NCBI GenBank assembly: GCA_964570205.1 | Contig: CAZMXI010000010.1 | Location: forward strand, 1-45,972 | Direction: 5' to 3' | Source: CAZMXI01 sp964570205 | GTDB lineage: Bacteria > Planctomycetota > Phycisphaerae > Tepidisphaerales > Tepidisphaeraceae | Length of the DNA: 45,972 nucleotides | Part shown: positions 31,690 through 40,842 of the stretch, one piece after another | Layout of the letters: each line of letters starts with the position of its first letter | Position numbering within the stretch: the first letter of the stretch is position 1 | Translations under genes and position numbers: made by a program | The notes under the pieces: generated by a model | Database searches by the model: none | Told to the model about the DNA's origin: nothing | Seen by the model: the letters and a program-made list of their open reading frames with translations, nothing else

Positions 31690-32378
31690 ACTTCGACCTG
31701 GTAGACATGCTTTTCCACGGCGACGGCTCGGCGATGGGTTCGCCGGATACCGCGCTGCTGATTTTCCTTCTGGCCTTCTGCGTCGGGCACGTGATCGCCT
31801 GGGTGTACATGTGGACCCACACGGGGCTCTCGTATTCGCAGATGTTCACGGCCTCGCTGCTGGTGCTGCCGGTGATCGTCGCCATGGTGATGATCCTCAT
31901 GGCAGGCAACATCCTCATCGCGTTCGGCCTGTTCGCGGTGATCGCGATCGTTCGCTTCCGCAATGTGCTTAAGGACACGCGCGACACCTCGTTCATCCTG
32001 TGGGCGATCGTCGAGGGCATGGCGGTGGGCACGATGCGGTTCGGAACCGCGCTGGCGGGGTGCCTGGCGATCAGCGCGGTGTTTCTCTACGTGCGGTTCA
32101 CCAGCTTCGGCGGGCGACACCGATACGATGTGATTCTGAGCCTTCAATGGAACGCCGAGAGCGGTTCCAACGACGCCTTGCGCAACGTGCTCAAGCGTCA
32201 TAGCGTCCGGGCGCAGCTTGCCAGCCAGCGGGAGCTGGACGAGCGCAACCAGGATCTGTCGTATCGGCTGCAACTGCGAGATCCATCCCGCAGCAGGGAG
32301 CTCGTCTCGGAGCTCCAGGCGACCCCGGGCATCGTTCGGGTGAGCCTGTACCACAGGGAAGACGAATCGGAGATATAA
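31686..32378 (+). CDS. DUF4956 membrane protein
   Basis: The 230-residue protein has three to four membrane segments in the first half (LIFLLAFCVGHVIAWVYMW, LLVLPVIVAMVMILMAG, FGLFAVIAIVRFRNVLKD) and a soluble C-terminal domain of ferredoxin-like appearance. The motif IVRFRNVLKDTRDTSFILWA is diagnostic of DUF4956. This family is the constant partner of bacterial VTC proteins and may anchor or channel polyphosphate at the membrane. The ATG overlaps the VTC stop codon by four bases. Confidence 0.85.
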   Translation: MNFDLVDMLFHGDGSAMGSPDTALLIFLLAFCVGHVIAWVYMWTHTGLSYSQMFTASLLVLPVIVAMVMILMAGNILIAFGLFAVIAIVRFRNVLKDTRDTSFILWAIVEGMAVGTMRFGTALAGCLAISAVFLYVRFTSFGGRHRYDVILSLQWNAESGSNDALRNVLKRHSVRAQLASQRELDERNQDLSYRLQLRDPSRSRELVSELQATPGIVRVSLYHREDESEI

Positions 32379-32381
32379 GCC

Positions 32382-33557
32382 TTGCAGGACCTCCCAAAAA
32401 TCCGCACCCCGTTGAGGCAGCAGTGGCGGAGGATCCGTTACCAGCTCATCCCGGTGCTGTCGCTTGGATGCTGCGTGCTGCTGACCGGCTGGATCTGGAG
32501 TCGGCGGACCGCCACGGTTGACACCTGGGGCGAGGTCGCCGCCATTCAGAGCGTCGCCTACTGCCAGCGCGACGGCGTCATCGTCCCGCTTCCCCCGGCA
32601 TTGCGGTGGAGGCAGTACGAAAGCGAGATCGGCCAGGGGCAGACCATCGCGCTGCTCGATCCGCAGCCGCTTCAGGCCGCCCTGCGAGTCATGCAGGCGG
32701 AAGTCGACCGGCTGCGCCTGGACTTGGCCGCCCAGGAGGATCAGCTCAAGATCGACCAGCAGGTGCGAGAGCACGATTACCTGGCGGAGGCCCGCCGCCT
32801 CGCCGTTCAGATCGAGATGATCCGCCTGAACATGCTCGACCGCCGCGCCCTTCTGGAGACCGACCAGATCGACCTGAGGCAGCAGAAGGCCATCCTTGAG
32901 GCAATCACGTCCACCGGCGCCGCCAGCTCCAGTCTCGAACGACTGGAGGCGCAATTGCGCCATGACGTGCTCACCAAGCGCATTCTGGGCGCCGAAAAAG
33001 CCCTCACCGAAGCCGAGGATCAGCTCGCCAAGGCGCGCAAACGCGCAGAAGCCCATCAGCCGATCGCCGCCGATCTCAGCCGGCAGCTCGCACCGTTCGT
33101 TGCGGCCATTGACAAGCAGATCGCGGCGTTTGAGCAGCTCAAACTCGAACACGCACAGCTCGAAGTGAAAGCCCCCATCGCAGGGCGTATCGTTGCCGTT
33201 CACCGCATTCCGGGCCAGGTTGTTCGCGCCGGCGACCCCATCGTCACCATCGCCAGCGAGGAGGGGCGCTACATCGTCACCTATGTGCGGCAGGATCAGG
33301 GCCTCAGGCCCATCGAGAACCTGACGGTCGAGCTGCGCCCCCGCAACCAGAACATCAAGTCGACCGACAGCTTCATCCAGCGCGTGGGCCCGCAGGTCGA
33401 GTCCGTGCCTTCCCATCAGCTTCGGGACCCCATGCGGCCCGAGTGGGGCGTTCCGGTGCTGATTGCGATGCCTGATTCGCTGCGACCGGTGTTGAGGCCC
33501 GGCGAGCTGGTTGGCATACGCTATAAGGCCGAGAGTCTCCCTGCTACCAACAAGTAG
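32382..33557 (+). CDS. HlyD-family membrane fusion (periplasmic adaptor) protein
   Basis: The 391-residue protein starts with TTG; GGAG lies nine bases upstream and no ATG is nearby. Residues about 20-40 are a membrane anchor. A biotinyl-lipoyl-like half-motif is followed by a long coiled-coil hairpin (about residues 95-260), and then the second lipoyl half with the classic VKAPIAGRIVAVHRIPGQVV. A beta-barrel domain closes the protein. Such proteins link inner membrane transporters to the outer membrane, but no transporter gene follows. Position three bases after DUF4956 indicates one operon with VTC, so a role in handling polyphosphate or its export is possible. Confidence 0.85.
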   Translation: MQDLPKIRTPLRQQWRRIRYQLIPVLSLGCCVLLTGWIWSRRTATVDTWGEVAAIQSVAYCQRDGVIVPLPPALRWRQYESEIGQGQTIALLDPQPLQAALRVMQAEVDRLRLDLAAQEDQLKIDQQVREHDYLAEARRLAVQIEMIRLNMLDRRALLETDQIDLRQQKAILEAITSTGAASSSLERLEAQLRHDVLTKRILGAEKALTEAEDQLAKARKRAEAHQPIAADLSRQLAPFVAAIDKQIAAFEQLKLEHAQLEVKAPIAGRIVAVHRIPGQVVRAGDPIVTIASEEGRYIVTYVRQDQGLRPIENLTVELRPRNQNIKSTDSFIQRVGPQVESVPSHQLRDPMRPEWGVPVLIAMPDSLRPVLRPGELVGIRYKAESLPATNK

Positions 33558-33561
33558 TTCA

Positions 33562-34224
33562 TCATGGATTCTTTCGCGCCGTCCGCAGCGGGTCCGGCTT
33601 CGCCGCCTGGATAAAGGCCGCTTCGCGATGTCTGCACCCCCGGCATGCGCCGCAAGGCACAGGGCCATCCTCCGCGCACGACCAGCCCAGTTCCAGCGGG
33701 GCGTTCACCTGAAAGCCCAGCTCCACCACCTGCCACGCTTCCAGCTCCAGCAGCGGAGCCACCACCTCCAGCTCCTTCTGTCCGCAGGCAAGCTGCACCA
33801 GTTCATTGAATACCTGGATGAATTCCGTCGCCTGCGCAAGGTCGTCCGCGCCACCACCCACCCGCAACCCCAGGTAGATCGCCGCCGCCTGGTAACTGGC
33901 CGCGAACGCGGCCCCCGCGCCCATAATCGGCAGGAGGTTCAACAGCCTCGGACCCAGCGGCGCTCCCTGGCGCGGGTCGGCCATCTGGGCGGCCGTGTTC
34001 TCAGTGCCCTGCAGGTTCGCCAGGTAGGGCATCGGCAGCATATGCCAACGGTATGGCTTGAAGTGATTCGCCTGCTGTTCGAACGCTGCCCGGCCCCGCG
34101 AGTTCACAGCGCTGTTCCCGTCAGCGTGGACTAGAACGACCCGGTGCTTCTGCCCGGCCAACGCCGTCGCCACCGCCGAGTTCAGCGACCCGTTGTTCAG
34201 CACTATCGCGAGGTCTTTGGCCAT
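33562..34224 (-). CDS. QueC-like protein with degenerate PP-loop
   Basis: The 220-residue protein resembles 7-cyano-7-deazaguanine synthase (QueC), which makes preQ0 from 7-carboxy-7-deazaguanine, ATP and ammonia. The C-terminal zinc site is intact: CAEDGPVPCGACRGCRHREAAF carries the four cysteines. The internal block AAAIYLGLRVGGGADD also fits the family. However, the ATP PP-loop SGGxDS reads NGSLNS at residues 11-16, losing the Ser, second Gly and Asp. Loss of the Asp predicts poor or altered ATP use, so it may be a paralogue with another role. GAGG before Met at 34224 supports that start. It is the last gene of a minus-strand run after an MDR dehydrogenase. Confidence 0.78.
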   Translation of the reverse strand: MAKDLAIVLNNGSLNSAVATALAGQKHRVVLVHADGNSAVNSRGRAAFEQQANHFKPYRWHMLPMPYLANLQGTENTAAQMADPRQGAPLGPRLLNLLPIMGAGAAFAASYQAAAIYLGLRVGGGADDLAQATEFIQVFNELVQLACGQKELEVVAPLLELEAWQVVELGFQVNAPLELGWSCAEDGPVPCGACRGCRHREAAFIQAAKPDPLRTARKNP

Positions 34225-34261
34225 GGGCATCCTCGAATCGTGGCTTGAAGCCCTGCTCCTG

Positions 34262-35218
34262 CTATTCCAACGTCAACAGCACCTTCAGCACATCCGGCCG
34301 GCCGGCCAGTTCCATCGCCTCGACACCCTGTTCGATTCGCATGCGACGGTGAATCAGGCTCACCACATCGATCTGCTTGGCAGCCAGCGCCCGGATCGCC
34401 TCCCGGAACGGTCCGCACCGCGATCCGATGACTGTGATCTCGTCGATGACCAGCGGCGCCAGGTTCAGCGCCTTCCCGGCGGCCGCCGTGCTCTTCAGCA
34501 CGATCGACCCGCGCGGCCGGACCATCTGCATCGCCAGTTCGAACCCTGAGGCCGAGCCGGTGCAATCCACCACCACATCCTGATCGTGGCGCGGCACGAT
34601 ATCCGCCAGCGGCCGCGACCGGATCGACCATTTCTCGCACAGCGCGAGCTTAGACGCATGCCGCCCGATCACGCGCACCGGCACATCCGCCTGCTGGAGC
34701 ACCTGCGCCACCAGGAGGCCGAGCCGGCCGTCCCCCAGTACGGTCACCCATTTGCGTCCGTCCAGCTTGATCTGCTTCAGCACCTGGATCGCCGCAGCCA
34801 ACGGCTCGATGAACACCGCCTGGTCATCGTCGATGGTGTCGGGCACGATGTGGAGGTTGGCGGCCGGCAACCGCACGAAATCGGCGAAAACGCCGTTGTG
34901 GCCTTGGATACCCATGACCGACCGCTTGCGGCAATGGCTGGACAGGCCCGCGAGACACAGATCGCAGCGGCCGCAGACGATGTTGATCTCGCCCACCACG
35001 CGCTGGCCGACCAGGCGCTTGTCCGGCGATTGGACGACCTGTCCGACGAATTCATGCCCGAGGATCCCTCGATAGGCCATGTACCCCTGTGTGATCTCCA
35101 GATCCGTCGAGCAGATACCCGCCCAGCGGACGCGAATGAGCGTATCCCCCTCCACGTCGGCCGGCTCCGCCTGCCGCGGGTTGAAGCTCAGCCCCTGGTT
35201 GTACATCAATGCACGCAT
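34262..35218 (-). CDS. Zinc-dependent MDR-family alcohol/sorbitol dehydrogenase-like protein
   Basis: The 318-residue protein is a medium-chain dehydrogenase. The catalytic zinc motif is ICSTDLEI (Cys36) and GHEFVG (His55, Glu56). The structural zinc site CGRCDLCLAGLSSHC holds Cys82, 85, 88 and 96. The nucleotide fold has VTVLGDGRLGLLVAQV. The substrate is probably a polyol or secondary alcohol. No ribosome binding site precedes ATG 35218. The downstream QueC-like gene starts 37 bases later, suggesting a shared transcript. Confidence 0.88.
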   Translation of the reverse strand: MRALMYNQGLSFNPRQAEPADVEGDTLIRVRWAGICSTDLEITQGYMAYRGILGHEFVGQVVQSPDKRLVGQRVVGEINIVCGRCDLCLAGLSSHCRKRSVMGIQGHNGVFADFVRLPAANLHIVPDTIDDDQAVFIEPLAAAIQVLKQIKLDGRKWVTVLGDGRLGLLVAQVLQQADVPVRVIGRHASKLALCEKWSIRSRPLADIVPRHDQDVVVDCTGSASGFELAMQMVRPRGSIVLKSTAAAGKALNLAPLVIDEITVIGSRCGPFREAIRALAAKQIDVVSLIHRRMRIEQGVEAMELAGRPDVLKVLLTLE

Positions 35219-35304
35219 AGCGGCACATGAGGCGCGATCCGGAGCGCATCGGGTACGCGCGCCTTGATCGCGCCCGCGCATCCTCGCGTCCGTCGATCCA
35301 CGGT

Positions 35305-36117
35305 TCAGCCAAACGGCTTCTCGGCGCCGCTCAGGTAGGTCAGCCAGCCCGCCTGGTCATACCGGTAATCCTTGCCGGTCATCAGCTTCAGGCTCTTGCG
35401 GGCCTGCCACGCCACGCCGAACTGCCGATCCATCAGGGCCCGCGCCAGCGCCTGGGCAACCTGAACATTCTTGTATCCCCGCAGTGCATCCGCAGCCGCC
35501 ACCCGCACATCCGTGCTTTCCTCGACGTTGTTGAGCACTCTCACCAGCGCATCGGCCGCAGCGTCATCCGGCATGTTCGCCAGCGCCTTAACCGCCTCCA
35601 GCCGAACCTGCTCATTCGTGTCTTTCAGGGACGGGATGTAGATCTGCGAATGTTGTCTGGCCCTGGCCCGATTCAGGGCGCGGATCGCCATCGCCTTCAC
35701 CGTGGGGTCAAGGTCCGATCGCGCCATTTCCGCGTAGTAGTCGACATAGGGGGCTTTGCGCCCGTATTCACGGTCGGCGAAGTATACAACCGCCTCGCGC
35801 CGCCGGTCGGCAGAGTTCGGATCGATCATCGCCTTGGCCGCGTCAAACGGCGTGTGGCCGGTCAGCAGATTCCACGCCCGCGAGAAGAAATCGCCTATGC
35901 CGTCCGCCGCCTTTTGCAAAGGCCACGCCGCGCTGAAAGCCTCGCGATCATCCTCGGTCTTGGCGCGCTGCCGGTCTTCGACCAGCGCTTCCTTCCACCG
36001 GTCGGCGCTCCAGCGATCATCTTCCTCCTTGTCGTAGCTGCTGCACCCGCCGCTGAGCACGACCGCGCCGAGCAGCAAAGCGCTCACCAGCCGAATTATC
36101 TGGCCTGGATGATTCAT
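35305..36117 (-). CDS. HEAT-repeat lipoprotein
   Basis: The 270-residue protein begins with a signal peptide ending in a lipobox-like LSGGC, then a charged region. Residues about 100-260 form HEAT/PBS-type helical repeats (for example EQVRLEAVKALANMPDDAAA and TDVRVAAADALRGYKNVQVA), suited for protein-protein contacts. It is probably an envelope scaffold. The start at 36117 gives the signal peptide; earlier open frame overlaps murI. It lies between murI and the dehydrogenase, 34 bases after murI. Confidence 0.78.
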   Translation of the reverse strand: MNHPGQIIRLVSALLLGAVVLSGGCSSYDKEEDDRWSADRWKEALVEDRQRAKTEDDREAFSAAWPLQKAADGIGDFFSRAWNLLTGHTPFDAAKAMIDPNSADRRREAVVYFADREYGRKAPYVDYYAEMARSDLDPTVKAMAIRALNRARARQHSQIYIPSLKDTNEQVRLEAVKALANMPDDAAADALVRVLNNVEESTDVRVAAADALRGYKNVQVAQALARALMDRQFGVAWQARKSLKLMTGKDYRYDQAGWLTYLSGAEKPFG

Positions 36118-36151
36118 GAATGTAGGACCTGCGTTGTTCCGCGCCAGCGCC

Positions 36152-37030
36152 CTAAACCGCCGAGCGAAGGCTGATCCCGTCGGCCGGCCCGACCAGGGCG
36201 TGCAGTTCATCGGTCGACACCCACGTGGGCAACGACACATGCAGCCCCAGGAAGCGTTCGGCCAGCGATGCGAAGCGCGGCGACTGGTCCGTCACGAAGC
36301 ACCGCAAAGTGCCTCCGCCCGGCCGGTCGCTGCGCAACAGCCCGCTCTGGCGGAGCCGGCGCGACACATCTTCAGCGCATTTGTCCGCGGAGTCAATCAC
36401 GGCCACCCCAACACCAACCACCTCGGTGAACAACCGCTTGTAGATCGGGTAATGCGTGCACCCGAGGACCAACACGTCGATCCCCTCCCTGACCAGTGGC
36501 GTCAGGTACTGCTCGACCGCCAGCCGAACCAGCGGGTCGGCCGTGTCACGACCCTCCTCAATGATCGGTACTAGCAGAGGCGTCGCTCGCGCTACCATCC
36601 GCGCTCGCTGGCGCCGGTGCGCGATGGCGCGCTCGTACGCCTTGGACCGTATGGTCGCTTCTGTGCCGATCACGCCGATCACCGGTTGCTCTTTGGCCCC
36701 GGCCGCCTCCACCGCCGCCCGGGCTCCGGGCTCGATGACGCCGCTGATGGACAGTTCCGGAAACGCCCCCCGCAACGCCGGCAGCGCCAGTGCCGTTGCC
36801 GTGTTACAGGCGATCGCCACATGCTTGGGCTGGTAGGGCAGCAGGTATGAGATGATCTGCCGGACGAACATCGTCACCGTGGCGGCCGACTTCGATCCGT
36901 AGGGCACCCGCGCCGTATCGCCAAAGTACAGCACATCCTCCTGCGGCAACGCACGGCGGATGGCCCGGGCCACCGTCAGGCCCCCAAGCCCGGAATCCAA
37001 CACGACAATCGGTGAACCTGCCGTTGACAT
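36152..37030 (-). CDS. murI: Glutamate racemase
   Basis: MurI converts L-glutamate to D-glutamate for peptidoglycan. The 292-residue protein has VVLDSGLGGLTVARAI, YFGDTARVPYG, the first catalytic Cys in IACNTATAL and the second in VLGCTHYPIY. The pairing is complete. Its presence fits a bacterium that makes peptidoglycan, as planctomycetes do. The start at 37030 gives the standard N-terminus; the open frame further upstream is not conserved. Confidence 0.95.
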   Translation of the reverse strand: MSTAGSPIVVLDSGLGGLTVARAIRRALPQEDVLYFGDTARVPYGSKSAATVTMFVRQIISYLLPYQPKHVAIACNTATALALPALRGAFPELSISGVIEPGARAAVEAAGAKEQPVIGVIGTEATIRSKAYERAIAHRRQRARMVARATPLLVPIIEEGRDTADPLVRLAVEQYLTPLVREGIDVLVLGCTHYPIYKRLFTEVVGVGVAVIDSADKCAEDVSRRLRQSGLLRSDRPGGGTLRCFVTDQSPRFASLAERFLGLHVSLPTWVSTDELHALVGPADGISLRSAV

Positions 37031-37276
37031 GCTCCGCCTGCCTCTTGGCCACGCCCGCCGCCGATGGCCGCTGTGCGCGGCATCAGCCGGTGAGCTCGTC
37101 TTCCTTGTTATCGGACGCTTCCCCGCTCGGCCTTGACTTTTCCCACAGCCCGCTCGACACTTATTTTCTTGAGCGTGAGAGCGGGGCGGCAGGAAATTTC
37201 GGCGTGCTTCAGGTAGTATTCCGAGTGGAAAGTACGTCTTATCCATGCGTTTTCGGGGCAGCGCGGAGGTTGTGTT

Positions 37277-37675
37277 ATGGCCATGGCATTGGAAGGCAAA
37301 CGGATTCTGCTCGTCGATGACGATCCGGATATTCTCACCAGCATGCAGGCGGCATTCGAGCCCACGGGGGCGACGATCGATGTCGCCAACAACGGCAACA
37401 AGGCGGTCGAACTCGCCGAGAGGAATCAACCCGATGTCATCGTGTTGGACATGATGCTTCCCGGTCGCAGCGGCTTTCTCGTCCTGGAGAAGGTCAAAGC
37501 GCGCAAGACCCGCAAGGACAAGCCCTTTGTGATCATGATCACGGGCAACCCCGGCAAGCGGCACCAGATGTACGCCGAGAGCCTCGGCGTCAGCGAGTAT
37601 TTCACCAAGCCCGTCAAACTCGACAAGCTCATCGCCGCCGCCGAGAAGCTCCTGGCTGCGCCCCCGGCCCCGTAA
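37277..37675 (+). CDS. CheY-like single-domain response regulator
   Basis: The 132-residue protein is one receiver domain: acidic pocket DDDPD (Asp14-16), phosphorylation site Asp58 in VLDMMLPG, conserved Thr89 in MITGNPG and Lys111 in FTKPV. No output domain follows, so signalling is by protein-protein contact or phosphotransfer. GGAGG lies seven bases before the ATG. No histidine kinase is adjacent, so the partner is elsewhere. Confidence 0.92.
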   Translation: MAMALEGKRILLVDDDPDILTSMQAAFEPTGATIDVANNGNKAVELAERNQPDVIVLDMMLPGRSGFLVLEKVKARKTRKDKPFVIMITGNPGKRHQMYAESLGVSEYFTKPVKLDKLIAAAEKLLAAPPAP

Positions 37676-37743
37676 TGCCGCCCAACGCCCGTGTTCGCGG
37701 CCATCCGGCAGTCCGATTCCCGTGTCGTATGAGAGAGAACGCC

Positions 37744-37771
37744 AAAGCCCAGGGAGCATTCCCTGGGCTTT
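37744..37771. terminator. Bidirectional terminator between the receiver and DUF1080 genes
   Basis: A perfect 12-bp stem, AAAGCCCAGGGA with TCCCTGGGCTTT, has a four-base GCAT loop. It sits between convergent genes, and each strand ends in TTT, so it can end both. Confidence 0.82.
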
Positions 37772-37800
37772 GCGTACGTCTGGTTTTGCAGGTTCCCGCG

Positions 37801-38460
37801 TCAATCCAGCGGCTTGACCTGGATGTTCCTGAACGCGGCCTTGCTTTCGGGATCGTGGCCCTGGAGGGCAAACGTGCCGTGCGACAGGAGGCGGCCGTCC
37901 ATGCCCTGCGGCGGCTTATAGTCGGGGCCCTGCGTGAACTCGACCGTCGTCTTGCCGTTCACGATGATCGTGATCTTGTTTCCCTTCACGATCACCTCAT
38001 ACGGGAACCACTCGCCATCCTGGTGCGGCGCCTCGCGAACATCCTGCACCGCATAAAGGCTGCCCGTCTTCCGCCAGTCGCTGTGCGTCGCGTTCACCTG
38101 GCACTCGTAACCCTTGGCGGGCCAGTCGGTTTCCTGGTAATCGGTGTGGAAGTAGATGCCGCTGTTGGCCTTGGGCCAGGTCTTCACTTCGCATTTCAAG
38201 TGAAAATCCTTGAAATCGTGGTTGTGCACCGGGCCGACGTAGAAGAGGTGCGACCGCGGGCCGTTCACGATGATGGCGCCGTCCTCCACTTTGAACACGT
38301 TCGGCGTTTCGCTCGCCTTCCAGCCGTCGAGACTCTTGCCGTCGAACAGGCTGTAGAAGCCTCCCTTGCCGGGCTTGGGCGACTTGGCCTGGTTGTCATC
38401 ATTCGCGGCGCATCCCATCAGCAGGCCCATGGCCAGCATCGAGCAGATTGCCATCCTCAT
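37801..38460 (-). CDS. DUF1080 (3-keto-disaccharide hydrolase-like) lipoprotein
   Basis: AGGAG precedes the ATG at 38460, giving 219 residues with a lipoprotein signal (LLMGC). The body has the DUF1080 pattern: FYSLFDGKSLDGWK, FHLKCEVKTWPKANSGIYFH, GYECQVNA and a C-terminal HGTFALQGHDPESKAAFRNI. DUF1080 is a concanavalin-like jelly roll widely expanded in Planctomycetota; some members hydrolyse 3-keto-glycosides. It is probably an envelope sugar-processing protein. Confidence 0.88.
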   Translation of the reverse strand: MRMAICSMLAMGLLMGCAANDDNQAKSPKPGKGGFYSLFDGKSLDGWKASETPNVFKVEDGAIIVNGPRSHLFYVGPVHNHDFKDFHLKCEVKTWPKANSGIYFHTDYQETDWPAKGYECQVNATHSDWRKTGSLYAVQDVREAPHQDGEWFPYEVIVKGNKITIIVNGKTTVEFTQGPDYKPPQGMDGRLLSHGTFALQGHDPESKAAFRNIQVKPLD

Positions 38461-38546
38461 GCGGTTTTCTCCTGAAAGAGGCGTTTCATGATTATCGCCC
38501 ATCCGGCCCATGCGTCAATCGCGCGCCGGCGTTGGGATCCGGCGGC

Positions 38547-39848
38547 TCACATGTTGTTGATGACTTCCGTCGCAAACTCGCTGCACCGGACTTCCTTGGC
38601 GCCTTCCATCAGCCGGGCGAAGTCATACGTCACCGTCCGGTTCTGGATGGCTCGCTCCAGCCCGGCGTTGATGAGTTGCGCGGCCTCCCGCCACCCCATG
38701 TATTGCAGCATCATGACGCCTGAGAGCACGACGCTGCCCGGATTGACCTTGTCCTGGTTGGCGTAGCGCGGCGCGGTGCCGTGCGTCGCCTCGAACACCG
38801 CGTGGCCGGTCACATAGTTGATGTTGCCGCCCGGGGCAATGCCAATGCCACCAACCTGCGCGGCCAGGGCGTCCGACAGGTAATCTCCGTTCAGGTTGGG
38901 CGTGGCGATCACATCAAACTCCCCCGGTCGCGTCAGCACCTGCTGAAGCGCGATGTCCGCGATCGCATCCTTCACCTGAATGCTCCCGTTGATCGTCATC
39001 CAGCCGTCATCCTGCTGGCAGGCGTTGAATTCCCGTTTGGCCAGCGCATAGCCCCACTCGCGGAACGCGCCTTCGGTGAACTTCATGATGTTTCCCTTGT
39101 GGACGAACGTCACGCTGCGGCGCTTGTGGTCGATGGCGTACTGGATGGCCGCCCGGATCAGCCGCTCGGAGCCGAAGCGGCTCATGGGCTTGATGCCGAT
39201 GCCCACCTGCACCATCGCCTCTTCCTGCGCCCCGATCGCGTCGTTCCAGTTCTGCACGGCATCTTTGGTCCCGAAGCGTATCTTGCGGAAGTCCTTTGGG
39301 AATTCCTTGGCCAGCAGGTCCAGCATCCGTTGCGATTCAGGGCTGTTGGCGGGGTATTCGATGCCCGCGTAGATGTCCTCGGTATTCTCCCGGAAGATCA
39401 CCATATCGACTTTCTCGGGATGCTTGACCGGCGAAGGAACGCCCTGGAAATAGCGCACCGGCCGAAGGCATACGTACAGGTCCAGCATCTGCCGAAGGGC
39501 GACGTTCAGCGAGCGAATGCCCCCGCCGATCGGCGTCGTCAGCGGGCCCTTGATGCCGACGAGGTAATGCTTGAAGGCCTCGACGGTGTCGTCGGGGAGC
39601 CAGTTGTTGAACTTGAAGTACGCTTTCTCCCCGGCAAAAACCTCCATCCAGGCTATCTTGCGCTTGCCGCCGTAGGCCTTCGAGACGGCCGCATCGAAAA
39701 CCCGGACGCTGGCGCGCCAGATGTCCGGGCCAGTGCCATCACCTTCGATAAAGGGAATGACCGGCTGATCGGGCACGTGCAGCTTGCCGTGGCTGATGGT
39801 GATGGCCTGGCCGGCAGTCGGGGGGATGACATCTTTGAAACTGGGCAT
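38547..39848 (-). CDS. icd: NADP-dependent isocitrate dehydrogenase
   Basis: The 433-residue protein oxidises isocitrate to 2-oxoglutarate in the TCA cycle. IPFIEGDGTGPDIW, PIGGGIRSLNVALRQMLDL (Ser113, the site phosphorylated in E. coli), VIFRENTEDIYAGIEY and the NADP-binding TATHGTAPRY-type block (ATHGTAPRYANQDKVNPGSV) are all present. The size and motif spacing match the E. coli-type enzyme. The ATG at 39848 gives the normal N-terminus; the open frame upstream is Pro/Arg-rich and not conserved. Confidence 0.96.
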   Translation of the reverse strand: MPSFKDVIPPTAGQAITISHGKLHVPDQPVIPFIEGDGTGPDIWRASVRVFDAAVSKAYGGKRKIAWMEVFAGEKAYFKFNNWLPDDTVEAFKHYLVGIKGPLTTPIGGGIRSLNVALRQMLDLYVCLRPVRYFQGVPSPVKHPEKVDMVIFRENTEDIYAGIEYPANSPESQRMLDLLAKEFPKDFRKIRFGTKDAVQNWNDAIGAQEEAMVQVGIGIKPMSRFGSERLIRAAIQYAIDHKRRSVTFVHKGNIMKFTEGAFREWGYALAKREFNACQQDDGWMTINGSIQVKDAIADIALQQVLTRPGEFDVIATPNLNGDYLSDALAAQVGGIGIAPGGNINYVTGHAVFEATHGTAPRYANQDKVNPGSVVLSGVMMLQYMGWREAAQLINAGLERAIQNRTVTYDFARLMEGAKEVRCSEFATEVINNM

Positions 39849-40096
39849 GAATCGGATCCTCTGGTTGGCGGCGCGGCGTCGGCCGGATTGTGTCCCGGCG
39901 GGAAGCCGTACCGCGTGTGTCCGGATAAGCCGAGCCAACCTATCGGTGGCCGCCGATGATGTCAAATCGGAGCCGAGGCCACTTGGGCCAGGGTCACCCA
40001 TGCATGGCTTGGCAACATCAGGACTGATGAGATCGGGTCCGTTGCACGGGGTAACTCGTCGAGTCCATACTGGATCAACGCCTTCTGACGGGGGAG

Positions 40097-40801
40097 CTAA
40101 CCGCCGTCCAGGTGGTTCGGCAGACAGGAGGCGGTGGCGGATTGGAGGTCGATCGCGAGGGTGGCGCCTTGTCGGCCCGGATTGACGATGAGGCACCGGC
40201 AATGCTGCCAGGCAAGGGTGTGCGATTCGCCGGCCCATTCGTGGAGGTGGCCCTGGACGACGGCAATCGGATGGAGCTGGTCAATCAGAGCACGGATGCA
40301 CCGGAACATCCACCCTGCCGGCGTGCTGTGGCGCTGGGCAAGCTCGGGCAGGTGGGGGGGGTAATGAGTCAGCAGGATGAAGTGGTGGCCGGCGGGCAAG
40401 AGGTGGACCGCGCGCCGGATGCGGTTGCATTCGACTTCGAGGTCGGCCTCGGCCGGCAGGTCGTAGTAGCGATCGCCGGTCCAGCCGATGCCGGCAAGCC
40501 AGAGGCTGTCGGCCAGGGGGACCATCTGGCCGGTGATGTCGTTGCAGTGAGTGAACCAGCGGCTGGCGGGGCTGACATCGTGATTGCCTCGGACGGCGTA
40601 GAGCGGGACGGAGCGGGACCGGGCCCATATCTGCATGGATTCCAGGCCGATGCTGCCGCCGGCGTGACAGACATCGCCGCCATGGAGCCATGCGGCAAGA
40701 CCGGCCTCATCGACATCGCCCGGCCGGTGGCCGTGGGTGTCGGTGCAGCAGGCGATGCGGATGATGTGGTCCGGCGAGGCGCTCATCGCAGACAGGAACA
40801 T
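40097..40801 (-). CDS. Calcineurin-like metallophosphoesterase
   Basis: The 234-residue protein has the two-metal phosphoesterase blocks in order: CTDTHGH (D-x-H), GGDVCH, RGNHD, LLTHYPP and VQGHLHEW. These are the complete set of metal ligands and catalytic residues. No signal peptide is visible, so it is cytoplasmic. The substrate may be a nucleotide or phosphoprotein. The start is either 40801 or Met at 40786. It lies between icd and the lyase-like gene with 41 bases to the latter. Confidence 0.85.
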   Translation of the reverse strand: MFLSAMSASPDHIIRIACCTDTHGHRPGDVDEAGLAAWLHGGDVCHAGGSIGLESMQIWARSRSVPLYAVRGNHDVSPASRWFTHCNDITGQMVPLADSLWLAGIGWTGDRYYDLPAEADLEVECNRIRRAVHLLPAGHHFILLTHYPPHLPELAQRHSTPAGWMFRCIRALIDQLHPIAVVQGHLHEWAGESHTLAWQHCRCLIVNPGRQGATLAIDLQSATASCLPNHLDGG

Positions 40802-40842
40802 CCTACTGGCATGAGCGACGCGGGGGAACCGATGGCTGTCGG

